The notes under the pieces were generated by a model. That model did not search any database and had not been told where the DNA came from. It worked only from the letters and a program-made list of their open reading frames with translations. A stretch of 64,000 nucleotides of DNA from Oikopleura dioica (taxonomy: Eukaryota; Chordata; Appendicularia; Copelata; Oikopleuridae), in the NCBI GenBank assembly GCA_907165135.1, contig OU015567.1:12467001-12531000 (forward strand), given 5' to 3'. This document shows positions 35,262-46,174 of the stretch, piece by piece (positions within the stretch are counted from its first letter, which is position 1; every line of letters starts with the position of its first letter). The translations under genes and the position numbers were made by a program.

Positions 35262-38224
35262 ATGATTTTATTTTTCCTATTTTTCTGGTGGACAGGTCCA
35301 GCGGCTGCTTTAATATACGGCGAAGATATACAAAAAGTGAAACTAAGAAATTTCAATCCAACTCTACCGAAAAATCTCCAGTGCAAGGTATGATCATAAT
35401 TTCCTTCCCTTCCAATTAGTAATTGGCAATTACGAAAGAACTAAGAGACCCCTCCCACTTTCACACCAAAATCGCTATCAACAATCCTCTCGTATCATCA
35501 ATGGTCAGCGAGCTGATTGGAACTGGCCTTTTATCGTTCGAATAAAAATTCAAAAGAACAGATCTTACTGTGGAGCTTCAATTATCAATCCTGAATATGT
35601 CATTACGGCGGCTCATTGCGTTGCTCATGATAAAAAGTAACCCTGACTTTTGGCGACCAAGTTTTACATGAAAAAGAGACGAGAGAGCTTTCTATGGATT
35701 CAGGAAGGAGTTTGAGAGGAAACTGCTCCAGCTGGAGCGTCTAAAAATAAGCAGATTATAGTGCTATAGTGCGCATCATATACGGCTGTAGACAGTTACT
35801 GTTTGTATATAATGCGAATTGTGAACATCTTCACCCTAATTTTTTAATCATGAGGAAAATAATTATTCCGAGGTTATTTTGACTTTATTATGGTTTCCCT
35901 CGAAATCTCTAGAAACAGCCGAATTCATCATTCACCCAAGATATTCTCCAACAACCGGTCAAAATGACATTGCTCTTATAAAACTGCCACGGCCGATCGC
36001 CTATTCTTCCAACATTTCACCCGTTTGCTTACCGTACAAGCAAGAATTTCAACCTGGAACAGATTGCTTTATCGCCGGCTGGGGCGCCCAGGACGAGAGT
36101 CACAAGAGAGGAGTCGTTTCAAGTCAGCTGATGGAAGCTCGAGTGCCGCTGCTTTCTGGAGAAGGAAAGGGGTTGAGCTCGAAATTTTACTGAAGCAAAT
36201 TGTGAAGTGTGTATTTTCGAATGCGCAAGATAACCGGACCTAACCCCTTTGAAGTGTGCGCACGTGGAACGTCATACGGGACTTTATTCAACCCGCAAGT
36301 GCATATCTGCGCGGGTCACATGCTCGGCGGGCGCACTGATGCCTGTCAGAATGATTCAGGTGGACCTCTTGTCTGCCTCGACAGAGATAACCAACCGGTT
36401 CTCGTCGGAATTGTCAGCTTCGGCAAAGGATGCGCGCGGCCGAATTACCCAGGCGTTTACTCAAATGTCGTTAGCTACACAGAATGGATTCACCAGCAAA
36501 TTTACGATAACGACTGGCGAAGCATTTACGACCAATACAAGCCCAACTCTTGCGGATCCAAAAACATCGGAGCCACAGAAATGAGCTCAAGGACAGAAGC
36601 GTCCACTATTTTAGTAACAAGTGGTGAAACGAAATGCTTTGGAACTGTAATTAGCGAAAATTTTGTCATTTTCGCGATCGACTGCGTTACAGATGAAAAA
36701 TTACTCAAGATTTTCTCCGTCTACGATGAATTGACAATCAAGAAAATTTTGTACGATGATTACGGTAAAAATCAAACCACACCAATTGTCGTCATAGTTT
36801 CTTTTTCAAGGGAGCTTGGCAATGGTAGAAACAGTGGAAACTTTAGAAGTGCAAATGTGCGTCAGCGAGTCAACACCAGGTACGAATGAAGAATGCCTCT
36901 CACTTGATTCAGAATACTTCCCGAATTTTTACCGGACGTCGCCCTGTCCAGTCGGCAGTACTGAAACAACTTGCTTTGATAATATTCCTTCCAGGTTGAT
37001 AACGAACATGCTAAGGTAAAAAAAATTCTTCAATGAATTTGCCATAACTTCTAATAGTGTTCCTATCATCTGCGGCAACCGACTGGTCTCATTCTACCTG
37101 GATACCGAGTCAATCCAATTCATGAGTCTTCAACAATCGCAAAAAACCATCACTGCCGCCATTGAAAAAATTAAATCTCAACAAGTTTCTGAAGAAGACG
37201 ACAATCCCTTCATTCAATCATTATTCATGGGTCGTCGGCAAGTTCATTCATTGGGGATGCAAATTAAATGCCTGATTATCTCTTTTAGAAAGCCGCAAAT
37301 TGCTCCGGAAGAAAACGTTATGGTGACATATGAGTATCAGTATGATTACACGGAGGTGGACGGCGAGGAAACTGCGGAGGCTTTCCAGGACTATGAAAGT
37401 CGCGGATCCAAGAAAAAATCGAAGCCTGAGAAGACAGCTTCTAAAAGCCCAAAGAACAAGTATTTATTTTAAATAAATTATTTATCAATTATTCGGACGC
37501 AAGTGAACTAGACCTAAAATGAGTTCTTAGACTCGGAAAAGAATCTGCAACGAATCTTCGTACATGTGAAAATGTCGAGCAAACATACGACATTCTCCCT
37601 GACGATGTCATCACAGCCTGCGAAAATACAACCAATTCGTGTGAATTTTCATGCTCCACTGTCGGTCACATCCCAACCATCGCAAGAGCAACGTGTAAAA
37701 ATGAAAAGCGCAAGAAATGGGAGCCAAAACCAAAAAGAACTGGCTCTGTCGGTTGCGCCAGACCAGAACATCAGACAAAGTGTGGCCCAATAACGCGCCA
37801 TTTCGAAGTCGACTTTGATTCCGGCGTCAATATCGACTGCAACAAGAATCGATGCTGGATCAGTTGCCCCGAAACGAAAGTCAACACTCTTCCTCGTTGG
37901 ACGAAAGAAGTCATTTGTAGAAATTCTGTGAGGAACATTTGGAATATCAAGAAGTCAATCGACATCGCCTGTGTCAACCCTTCTCTTCGAGCAAGAGAAG
38001 AGAGTCTCAAATGCGGCGCTTTAGAGGACTTCTATCCTTGGTACAAGAAATCGGACATAACTGCTATTTGCTCTGGAAGAAGAGAAAAATACGAGCAATG
38101 CGATTTCTACTGTCCCGATGGAACCAGACCGAAAAGAAAAGGAGAAGTTTTTGATTCTGTCATTTGCCATCGGGGAAAGAGGAAGTTCGAGCCAGCTCTA
38201 GAAGAAGCTCCGGTTTGCGGATAA
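35262..38224 (+). CDS. Trypsin-like protease with pseudoprotease and Cys modules
   Basis: Secreted multidomain protein: signal peptide [21 protein letters not shown]1 domain starting [16 protein letters not shown] with His (VITAAHCV), Asp ([10 protein letters not shown]) and Ser ([11 protein letters not shown]); a second, degenerate S1 domain in which the AAHC motif reads AIDC ([16 protein letters not shown]); then a Lys/Glu-rich linker and three Cys-rich CCP/sushi-like units ([42 protein letters not shown]), ending APVCG. Asp189 predicts trypsin specificity, but oxyanion-hole Gly193 is Asn. Exon 2 (35446-35709) needs one extra base in the A-run at 35632-35636 to stay in frame. The intron 36771-36816 joins the pseudoprotease halves. 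Several joins are approximate. Confidence 0.75.
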
Positions 38225-38835
38225 AAACTTTCTTTCACTGTATATTTTCTGTAAATATATTTTTTTACGATTCATTAGCCGATTGTTTCCGAGAAATCAA
38301 TAGCTGGTAAAATTCTCAGTATTACACCTGCGGTCGAATTTATAGCGCTGGAATGTGTTATGTGAGCGTGTCTTTGCAGAATCGACCTTTTTGCAAAATG
38401 GCTATCCTCAGCGGTGGCTGATCCGGCACAACATGCGAAATAGGTAAATTCCACATTTGACGGGGCGATGCCATGAAGGCTTACCGCAACCTATTCAGAT
38501 CTACTGGTAATAAAAATAGTGTCAGCCGTTTTCCAAAAGGTCATTTAGAAGCTTTCCAAAAGCAGTGAGGCCATGTTTTTTGGCAGTTAATATTATGTAA
38601 ATCAAACATTCTCGAAGAGTTCATTTAACATCGATTTCAGTAAATGCTCAGCAATTAAAGCGTCGTATTCAAAGGCAAGACAAGCTAGAATTTAATCCCA
38701 CTGAATTTCATGTCTCAAAATTTCGTCTAGTGGCCGTAGTTGACCGTGACGCCCTCAAGTGGTGCTCTTCTGATAAGGTACGATGCTGTACTCAGCTAGT
38801 TCAACACTTTATCGCCCAGAAAACTTAGAAAGGAA
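38225..38835. other. Intergenic region
   Basis: About 610 bp between two plus-strand secreted-protein genes. Short Lys/Arg-rich open stretches near 38640-38780 may belong to 5' exons of the next gene, but no start or splice set could be fixed. Confidence 0.4.
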
Positions 38836-39936
38836 ATGCTTCTTTTGAAATATTTTTTGTTCTTTGGCGAGATTTTCGGCGGTTTCAATTTCGAACTCAA
38901 GAGACTATTCTATCCAGATGATAAACTGAACCCGAAGAAAGAAAAGCGGCTCAAACGAAAACAAGAAAAACAAAGACAACTGAATCAATGTCTCGATGTT
39001 CCGAATGGATTCGTAACGCAATTTGCCGATTTGTTTCTGGTAAATTGCCATCAGGGCTTTTGCTTGGGAGCAAATACAGGGGGCACCTTCAATTGCGATA
39101 ATGGAGAGCTCAAGCCAAAAGCCGAATGCACATGTTGTTCAAATAGCTGCGATGGAGACTTGCCAACTGATCCAGAGACAACTTTTAGGCCGCCTATTTC
39201 TACTGCGAATCCTTTTGCGCCAACAAATGGCCCTGCAAGCACGACTTCAGGACTCGTTCTCGATTAATTTTCCTACCTATGATTTTGGACAATATATGAA
39301 CGTGAAACAGGGCCCTGTAAAACCTTAGAAGGGTTGATATCAGCGCAATACGTGGACGCATGGATGAGGCACGACAAATTTGGATTCGCTGTCGAAATAA
39401 AAGTTCCTGCAAATCTTCTTGATTTCTCGATTTCAATGGATTTTCAGGGCAGTAATTCATTCAACATTCAGGTTGTAAAATGAGCTCCGGTCTCCGATAA
39501 TTGTTCAATTTAGACTTGGAATCTGGAATACTGGAACTTCTATCGTGGCAATACTTTTGTTGTGCTTCATTCAAAACGTAGCCCAGAAGATTTAGAAGAT
39601 CGTTTTTCAAAACTCATCGTCGTTGAAGGCCTCAATCTTCAAAAATATCGTATGTTCATCTTCACTTATAAACGTTCTTAAAAAATTCTAGCGATTATTC
39701 AATTCTACGGAGGAAAAGTGAAGAATCACAATTGCTTTAATCGCAACGGTCTTAGTCGAAACAATATTCCTCAGATAGGAAGAAGCTATGAAGAAATTTT
39801 GGATAGAAAGAAGTTCAGAAAACGAAATCTTACGAAGGCATCAGTTCACAACGTTAGAAAATTATACTTTCCACATAAAAACTATTTTAGGTCGTGGTAC
39901 GGAACAACAAGCTCTTCGTCAATCCTATTTAAATGA
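38836..39936 (+). CDS. Secreted protein with Cys-rich region and CBM2-like domain (tentative)
   Basis: Four exons (38836-39250, 39329-39471, 39514-39649, 39692-39936), 312 residues. N-terminal signal-like MLLLKYFLFFGEIFGG, a basic helix (KKEKRLKRKQEKQRQLNQ), then a Cys-rich segment (NCHQGFCLGANTGGTFNC, AECTCCSNSCDG) and a Pro/Thr linker. The second half (AWMRHDKFGFAVEIKVPANL, SISMDFQGSNSFNIQTWN) has the W..GF..V and WN spacing of family 2 carbohydrate-binding modules, which bind cellulose or chitin. The first intron keeps frame only with a GA donor (TCAG|GACTCG). The upstream start is uncertain. CBM identity is an inference from pattern. Confidence 0.6.
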
Positions 39937-40184
39937 ATTAACTGTACATGCTCAAAACTGTAACTAAGAAATATATTTTTACAAAAAAGATATTCTGTTA
40001 TTTCTGAGACGTAAGTTTTGATCAGGAAAGTTTAAAGGAAGCACACGAGCTGCTGAATTTGATCAAATGTCAAGAAACTTCGGGCAATTCATTTGAGGTT
40101 CTTTTTTGTTTTCGGTTTTTGGTTGTCTGCTATTTAATAAATTTATTCCACTGATAAAGTAGAATAAACAAGAGATTCGTTAAT

Positions 40185-41552
40185 ATGAAGATTCTTACGT
40201 CAGTCTTTCTCGCTTCAGGATATGTAGATAGAGCAGTTTTTATGAAGAAGTATTCTTAGAGCCTTGAATATCTATTTTTAAGTTTCATCACAAATTGGAG
40301 AAGTCCGCAACGACCTGAAATGTGGTAAATCAGCAGGCTTCGCCATTTGTTCTTCTGACAGTGACTCGTCCAGTTGCTGTAATCATGCTCATGGCAAATG
40401 TCGTTCTTCTCAGTCGAACACTTGCGACTGTCCCACTTGTGTCGATTTCTCGGCTTTATCACGTGGCCTCCTGCAGATAAGGTCCAAGTTAGCGCAAGGA
40501 AGGGGAAACAGACTGTCTAAATATAATTCTTGAGCTTTGAGTTTCGCTGAATAACCCGGACAAAGACTACGAGCCGACAATTAAGGGTCTTTTGCTACAA
40601 AATGCAGACCTGTCGCTAGAATGGGCAATGACCAAAATCCCTCACAGCCCAAATATCAAGAAGATTCTCGATCGAGTCAAATTTAGAACCTCTGAGCTGA
40701 TCAAAAGCATCGAAACAAACGATTGCACAACGGTTGATATCACCGAGCCAGTCAGGAAATGAATTTCGATGCATGTGAAAAAATTAAATGTGAGAAAAAA
40801 AGAATTTTTAAAAATTTAATGAAAGCACGGAGCTATTGACTCAAGTGGCTAACATTCAAGTCAACGAGCAATTTGGAGCGATCTTTGGCCCTGTGATCGA
40901 TGAGTACTTTGCCAAGTGCACTTCGGCGAAAAAAGACAAACTTCTGAAAAGAATGAACAGGATTAACGCAGTTGTTACTCAGTCCTGTAATGAATTGAAT
41001 TTGGTTTGCCCTGGGTTTCAGAAAGCATCGTTCTCATCGGAAGAAACTTCGGGTAAGACAACTAGAAATTCACCAAAGTTAAATTTTTTTATTTACCAAA
41101 TCATTTTCCAAGAAACCGGGCTAGCGCGTGCTCGTCCAAGCTTTTCGTCCTCCTGGTCATCCATTAACAATATTCCGGGTCCTGTTAGCTGGCAACAAGG
41201 CGTAAACAATATCGCTCATAATTATCCGAACGCCTCTAAAAACCGACCATACGGTCGCCCAACTCACACGCCAACAAACAGTCGTCCTCACTCGTCCAAT
41301 AACTGGAGTACAAATCAAAGGTTGAACCTAGTTGTCAAAATTAATACCATGAATCTTTGAATAGGCCTCCTCAAAGCGCATGGATTAAGATTCCAAAATT
41401 CAGTGGAAAATTTTCCGGAAGAAATATGGAAGAGAGTTCAGGTAGTAGGGTAAAACATAAAAGAAAATAATTATTTTCAAGGTCCCTTCGTGAACTTGTA
41501 CAAACATCGAAAAGATGGAAGCTACAATATTCGCCGTCACTTTGAAGGATAA
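40185..41552 (+). CDS. Secreted Cys-rich protein, unknown
   Basis: Seven exons: 40185-40218, 40283-40498, 40542-40750, about 40845-41052, 41113-41320, 41365-41441, 41482-41552. Signal peptide MKILTSVFLASVSSQ, then a compact Cys module: CGKSAGFAICSSDSDSSSCC followed by HGKC and CDCPTC, spaced somewhat like a hevein-type chitin-binding module. A helical middle with sparse Cys (AMTKIPHSPNIKKILDRV, KLLKRMNRINAVVTQSC) and a Pro/Asn/Ser-rich C-terminal region follow. The first two introns only fit frame with GA donors (TCAG|GATATG; CAAG|GAAGGG). No orthologue is known to me. Confidence 0.6.
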
Positions 41553-41652
41553 CTCTGTAATTTGTATGTAACTTTTTTTTTTAATAAAAGACAAAAAATC
41601 AAGTTCAAAATTTATTTGAATTTACAGAAAAGGAGAAAAGTGCACAGTAGAG

Positions 41653-42102
41653 CTACTTTGGAGATTGTTTGCGTTCGAGTTTCTTCAGATGTCCTCGAAT
41701 AAATGGCAGAAGTTTCTTTGCTTCCTGTACTTGTCGGCTGTAGCGTTTGAGTTTCTTGTCAGTTTCCCAATCTTTCGCCTCTGCGTTCCGAAGAATCGGG
41801 TTTGGCCTTCCATCATCGTCGTGGTGCCCGATAATCGTGTGGAGCTGGAACAGAGCTTTGTAGATCATTCGTTCCTGAGTAGAAGCTGCAGGAGGATCCC
41901 CGGTTTTTGGGCGGCCATCGAGGGGAGAGTTGCTGCTTGATTCTTTCAAGAGTTCTTTGAGTCGCGTATCCAGTCCTAACGGGCTTGACTCTTCAGCTGG
42001 TTTTATCTTACTCGCTGGCATGTTGAAAATATCATCTGATTTGCGCTTTCTCGATTCACTGGTCTTCTTTGGCTCAAAGTTGATTTTCTCGGTAGCTGGC
42101 AT
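41653..42102 (-). CDS. Lys-rich single-exon protein, probably nuclear
   Basis: Intronless 149-residue frame starting MPATEKINFEPKKTSESRKR (an upstream in-frame Met adds seven residues). The N-terminus carries a basic stretch like a nuclear localisation signal (SRKRKSDD), and the C-terminal half is predicted helical and basic (KDWETDKKLKRYSRQVQEAK, IRGHLKKLERKQ). No domain is recognised. Absence of introns is unusual for the window and could mean retroposition or simply a small gene. Confidence 0.6.
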   Translation of the reverse strand: MPATEKINFEPKKTSESRKRKSDDIFNMPASKIKPAEESSPLGLDTRLKELLKESSSNSPLDGRPKTGDPPAASTQERMIYKALFQLHTIIGHHDDDGRPNPILRNAEAKDWETDKKLKRYSRQVQEAKKLLPFIRGHLKKLERKQSPK

Positions 42103-42347
42103 AATTCGCAAGTAGAGGTACAATTAGTGTACTGGTTTTATTTTCTAGTAATGCCTAGGGGCGAATTCAATTATGAATTTCAAAAGTCAGATTGCTCGGT
42201 ATTTATAGCGCGCGGTGGGTTTGATACAGCTGGTGCTAATTCATAGCTGCAGATGGCGCTTTTTCTCGAAAAGGCCGGGTGCAAGGCCAGCTGATTCTCG
42301 GGCCCTTGGGTCGTTCGGAACATTGGTTTTATTTTTCTTCACAAATT

Positions 42348-43663
42348 TTATTTCATAGAAACAGGCATTAAAGAAGTGCTTTGATCTTCAAACATGTTTG
42401 TAAGTTCGATTTCATATTTACGCGGCTTGTCAGATCGGACATATCGAAGAAGTTTCACTTCAAGTTTTTTGATTCTCAAAATGCTAATTTAAATCATTAC
42501 CTGATCCAGCATTTCTACTTTTTCTTCGAAGTCTTTCCCGCTCGGCCGTTTCTTCTTTCAGTTTCGCCTGGTCAGCGAGTTTCGGCAACTGTCTTCTGAT
42601 CAAATTGAACTTTTCTGAAATACGAAAAAATAGTCGAAGTGTGTTTCCGCCATGTCAAACCGATGATAGCTTTGTCGGAGTCTTGATCGTGACTTTCGTC
42701 GTATTCGTCTGGGTCAAGGATGACCGGCGCGACCGTTGGAATAAGCAAATGATATTTGTGTTGGGGCTTTTCTTATCAAGAAGGTTAGTACATAACCGGA
42801 TATTTGCAGATTAATACCAACAAATTTCTCGCGGAAGTTCCTCAGCAGGCGGCGCATTTCTTTCGTTTGGATTTCTTCCTTTATGTCTTCAATTGACTTC
42901 AAGTTTTTCCGCCGCCGTTGTGGCAGACTGCGGAAGTTGGAAGGACTTCGTCGTTCATGATCGATGCGTTGTCGCTCCAACTCGAGATAGTTGACGCTCT
43001 TTAGAACGGATTATCTTTTTCGATTGAGAAACTTCCAATTTTCGATGAGCAAAATTCGATAGGTCAAAAAAGCTATGGCAACAATGGCAGATAAAACCAT
43101 TTCCTGACCAACTATCAAGCTTCTACTGCCAAGGTGTCTTAGTTTAGCTCCCAAGCAGTATTTACAAATTAACAGATCAGCTAATAATTGCTCTCAACTT
43201 TCAAGATAGAGTCAATACTGTTCCTTTATGTGCGTCATGAAAACCGCCGCTGCCGAAAACCGTCTCATCTAATTGCCGTCGTAACCGATCGTTTTTTACA
43301 TGTGCTAACAAATATTTTTAGAAAATTATAACTAGTAGTTATTTTCTTGATAACTGGCACCCACGTTTGTCTTGTCTATAAAAAGTATTTTGCTTATCTT
43401 TAAAAAGTAGACATTTCATGTATGGCTAAAACTCAAGAGAAACTGTTTTTTTTATCAAAAAAGTCATATCTAAGCTCAGGATGACATTTTTACGTGCGAA
43501 CTCTTCAAAATTGCGTTAATCCCTGAGCAAATTTGCATAGGTCGATACACTTTAAAATTTATACTGTATCTTCCTTACCGATGAAGGTTCGTTTCTTTTC
43601 TTGCTCTTTAGATTTCTGATAGTTTCTCTCGGTCTTCGACGGACTTCTTAGGTCGTATTGCAT
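42348..43663 (-). CDS. Putative Cys/His zinc-finger coiled-coil protein, unknown
   Basis: Minus-strand gene. Exon 1 (43579-43663) starts MQYDLRSPSKTERNYQKS; after a 475-nt intron, exon 2 (43033-43103) encodes GNGFICHCCHSFFDLSNFAH, a CxxC...H cluster reminiscent of short zinc fingers; a 34-nt intron leads to basic exon 3 (LERQRIDHERRSPSNFRSLP, IKEEIQTKEMRRLLRNF). Later exons give HKYHLLIPTVAPVILDPDEY, FNLIRRQLPKLADQAKLKEE and a C-terminus KYEIELTNMFEDQ ending at 42348. All listed joins are GT-AG and in frame. A competing reading of exon 2 as a membrane start (MVLSAIVAIAF) was judged less likely. Function unknown. Confidence 0.55.
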
Positions 43664-43977
43664 TTTTGATTTAGATTCAAGTGGGAGCGATAGGCGCCCA
43701 TCAGCAGATTATTTGCTCGGAAAGTCAATTTGTGTTGATCCAACTCCTTTTCCAGATACTGTAAATGTCATGTTCGCCTGTAGCAGTAGCTCATCAGAGA
43801 AGGGCAATAAAATTTTACGCCACCATGTGAGAGGCGAAACCACATGCGATCATAAGAGCGCACTTTGCATTGTCTGAAAACTACTGTTGGTGTAGCACAG
43901 GCGTTTCCCATCGCGATCGTTGAACTCCACCAACTGACGAATTTTACGCTCCGTCAGTTCTCCGATGCCTCGGGGCG
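43664..43977 (-). other. Possible short minus-strand gene, unresolved
   Basis: On the minus strand a start at about 43902 (MGNACATPTVVFRQCKVRSY) can be joined over a 59-nt GT-AG intron to YLEKELDQHKLTFRANNLLM, stopping at about 43646 and overlapping the start of the next gene. Another frame reads PPPPRGIGELTERKIRQLV up to about 44000. Coding character is suggestive but no complete model is convincing. Confidence 0.3.
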
Positions 43978-45782
43978 GTGGAGGAGCATCTTTGCATCTA
44001 TTATATTTCTCCGTCCGACTTATTAAAATATGGAGCTATTTTTAAGCTCGTTAAGATTTTTCGTCAAAAGCTTTACAGTAGTAGAGAAATACAAGTATTT
44101 AATTTGGTACACATTATGTTTCTGGACAGGATGGAAAATGGTTTCTTCAAAAGCTTATTCAGAGAGTCTTTCGCATCGTTACTTACCGAATTCAAACACA
44201 GTAATTGGATTGCATTATTATTTATGATTAGGCTAAAAATTAAGATTGATGGAGAATACACAGACGCAAAGAAAGCAAAATTCTTCATGTGGGAGGGAGA
44301 AAATCCTGTCGCTCCGGTAGAATCTGATGCGCAGAAGCCAAATTACTCAAAATTCCTTTCAAATTACAACGAAGAACAAAGATCTGGGAAAGTCCCTTAC
44401 GTATTTGACTATATCCCGTCAATGTTCTTGAAAAGCCCGTCTCTGCAGAGATCCTATAACGACTTTGCGATAAAGCACGGCAGTGGGTTACGGAAGCAAA
44501 CGAAGGGGACGGTTCTGCTGACGTACTACCGTTCCGGGTCAAGTTTTCTTGGACAGCTTTTCAATCAACATCCTGATGTGTTTTACCACTTTGAGCCGCT
44601 CTTTCCGTACTCGAGGGATTGCTCGTCTGATTCTCCTGCTTTCAAGGTGAAAAAATCCGTTTATGTTTTCTAACTTTTTGTAGAAAGAGAAAATCGAAAA
44701 TCTCGAAAGAATACTGTCATGTGACATGCCAAACATGCGAAATCTCACCCAAAAGATTCAACACTTCAACCCAAACCTTTACAACTCAAGGCTCTGCCTC
44801 TTGACTGGTGCATGTTTTCGTTTCAACTCCCTTAGTCTTTGCGATCCGCGGCTGTGCCCGCCAATGCCTGGTGGAGAATTGAAATGCTCGAGTTGTGGGC
44901 CTCTAAATTTGGAACTGACGGACGACCTCTGCAGGGAGAAAGAAATGACGGTTGTGAAAACCATTCGAATATGCAACGGTTCCTGGTTAGACTCAATTTC
45001 TAAGTCAATGTCTCTCAAAGTCGTCCATCTCATTCGCGACCCGCGAGCCATCGCTAAGTCCCGACTATCAATCCCCGATGATCCAATAACAGAAGCTGAG
45101 ATCGTCAAAAATGTTACTGATCTATGCAAACAACAAATGCTGACCCATGAAAAATACTTTGGAAGCGATGACTACTCAACGGTTCTTTATGAAGATCTGA
45201 ATCGAATGCCGTTTGATAAGACTCAGGAAATTTATGATTTCGTGGGTTTGACCTTTCATCCGAAAGTGAAAGGCTGGATCCGACAAAATACAGGCGCTTC
45301 AAGGTTAGATCTGATGGATATGCAAATCTTTAATAATGTTTAGGGTACGGCGCGAATCTCTCGATCTCAAAGATTTCCACGTCGCAAAACGAACCATGAT
45401 CGATGACAAAGAGGTGATTCTGTACGAAGACAACGCTGGACATAACTACACGAAAACGAAGTTCAAGGTCAAAGAAACTCAAGATATGCTCCTTCAAAAC
45501 AGCATGCCTGACATGTCGAAAATAATCGTCCAAGAAGTCAACTCACCCGACAGAAAGAGGACCGTCGTCCACAATCAAATTCTCGAAGCGAGAAATCCCT
45601 TTGGCACGTATAGAAACTCGGCGACGGTTTTGGAGACATGGCCAAGCAAACTCCCGTTTGAGATAGTTGACGGGATTCAGAAGGGATGCAGTGAGCTTAT
45701 GGAAGAATTCGGTTACAAGTTTGTACGATCAAAAGAAGAATATGAAGATAAGAATCCCTCGTACCTGCCTGAACTTCAGTGA
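43978..45782 (+). CDS. Carbohydrate 6-O-sulfotransferase (CHST1/3/7 type)
   Basis: Golgi sulfotransferase moving sulfate from PAPS to the 6-hydroxyl of sugars on glycosaminoglycans or glycans. Three exons (43978-44646, 44684-45303, 45344-45782) with introns of 37 and 40 nt. The 5' phosphosulfate-binding loop is TYYRSGSSFLGQLFNQHPDV and the 3' phosphate-binding motif is LKVVHLIRDPRAIAKSRL; further family motifs are YHFEPLF, YEDLNRMPF and IYDFVGL. The open frame begins at 43978, but the true start may be an internal Met (44116 or later), since the first 45 residues overlap possible antisense coding DNA. A clear type II membrane anchor was not identified. Confidence 0.9.
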
Positions 45783-46174
45783 GATAGATTTCGTTACTGT
45801 AAATAAATATTCCCCCATCGATTAGTGGCTGAACGCGTTCTTCTTTATATGGTTTGTTTTGACTCATTAACACGGACCAAATTGTCAGCCAGGGACCGGT
45901 GAAGTCTAACTGAGTTGGTAAAGTTTTTCATCATCGCCTAAGAATTTGATGCAAAAATAATTTTCCCACGATAAAACGAATATTTAGCTTATGGTTTCTT
46001 GAGTTTTTTTACTTGCGGACAAAGTTTTGGTAGACATACCACTAGAAAAATATTATAGCATACAATAAATAAGATACACTGTATTTTTTCACAAGAAACT
46101 TCTCAAGTTGATGCTGAAGATTGAATGATGATGAATTTATTGTGGAACTGAGACAACTGTTTAGTTGAAGGCCT
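45783..46174. other. Convergent 3' intergenic region
   Basis: AT-rich spacer between the sulfotransferase (plus) and hexosaminidase (minus) stops, with aaataaatattccc just after the first and aataaataag further on. No gene. Confidence 0.6.

Noticed and set aside
43033-43103. Reading of this exon as a membrane anchor starting MVLSAIVAIAFLTYR
   Set aside because: The other frame joins canonically to an upstream exon and gives a Cys/His cluster; the two readings share DNA and only one is likely real. Kept as low-confidence alternative.
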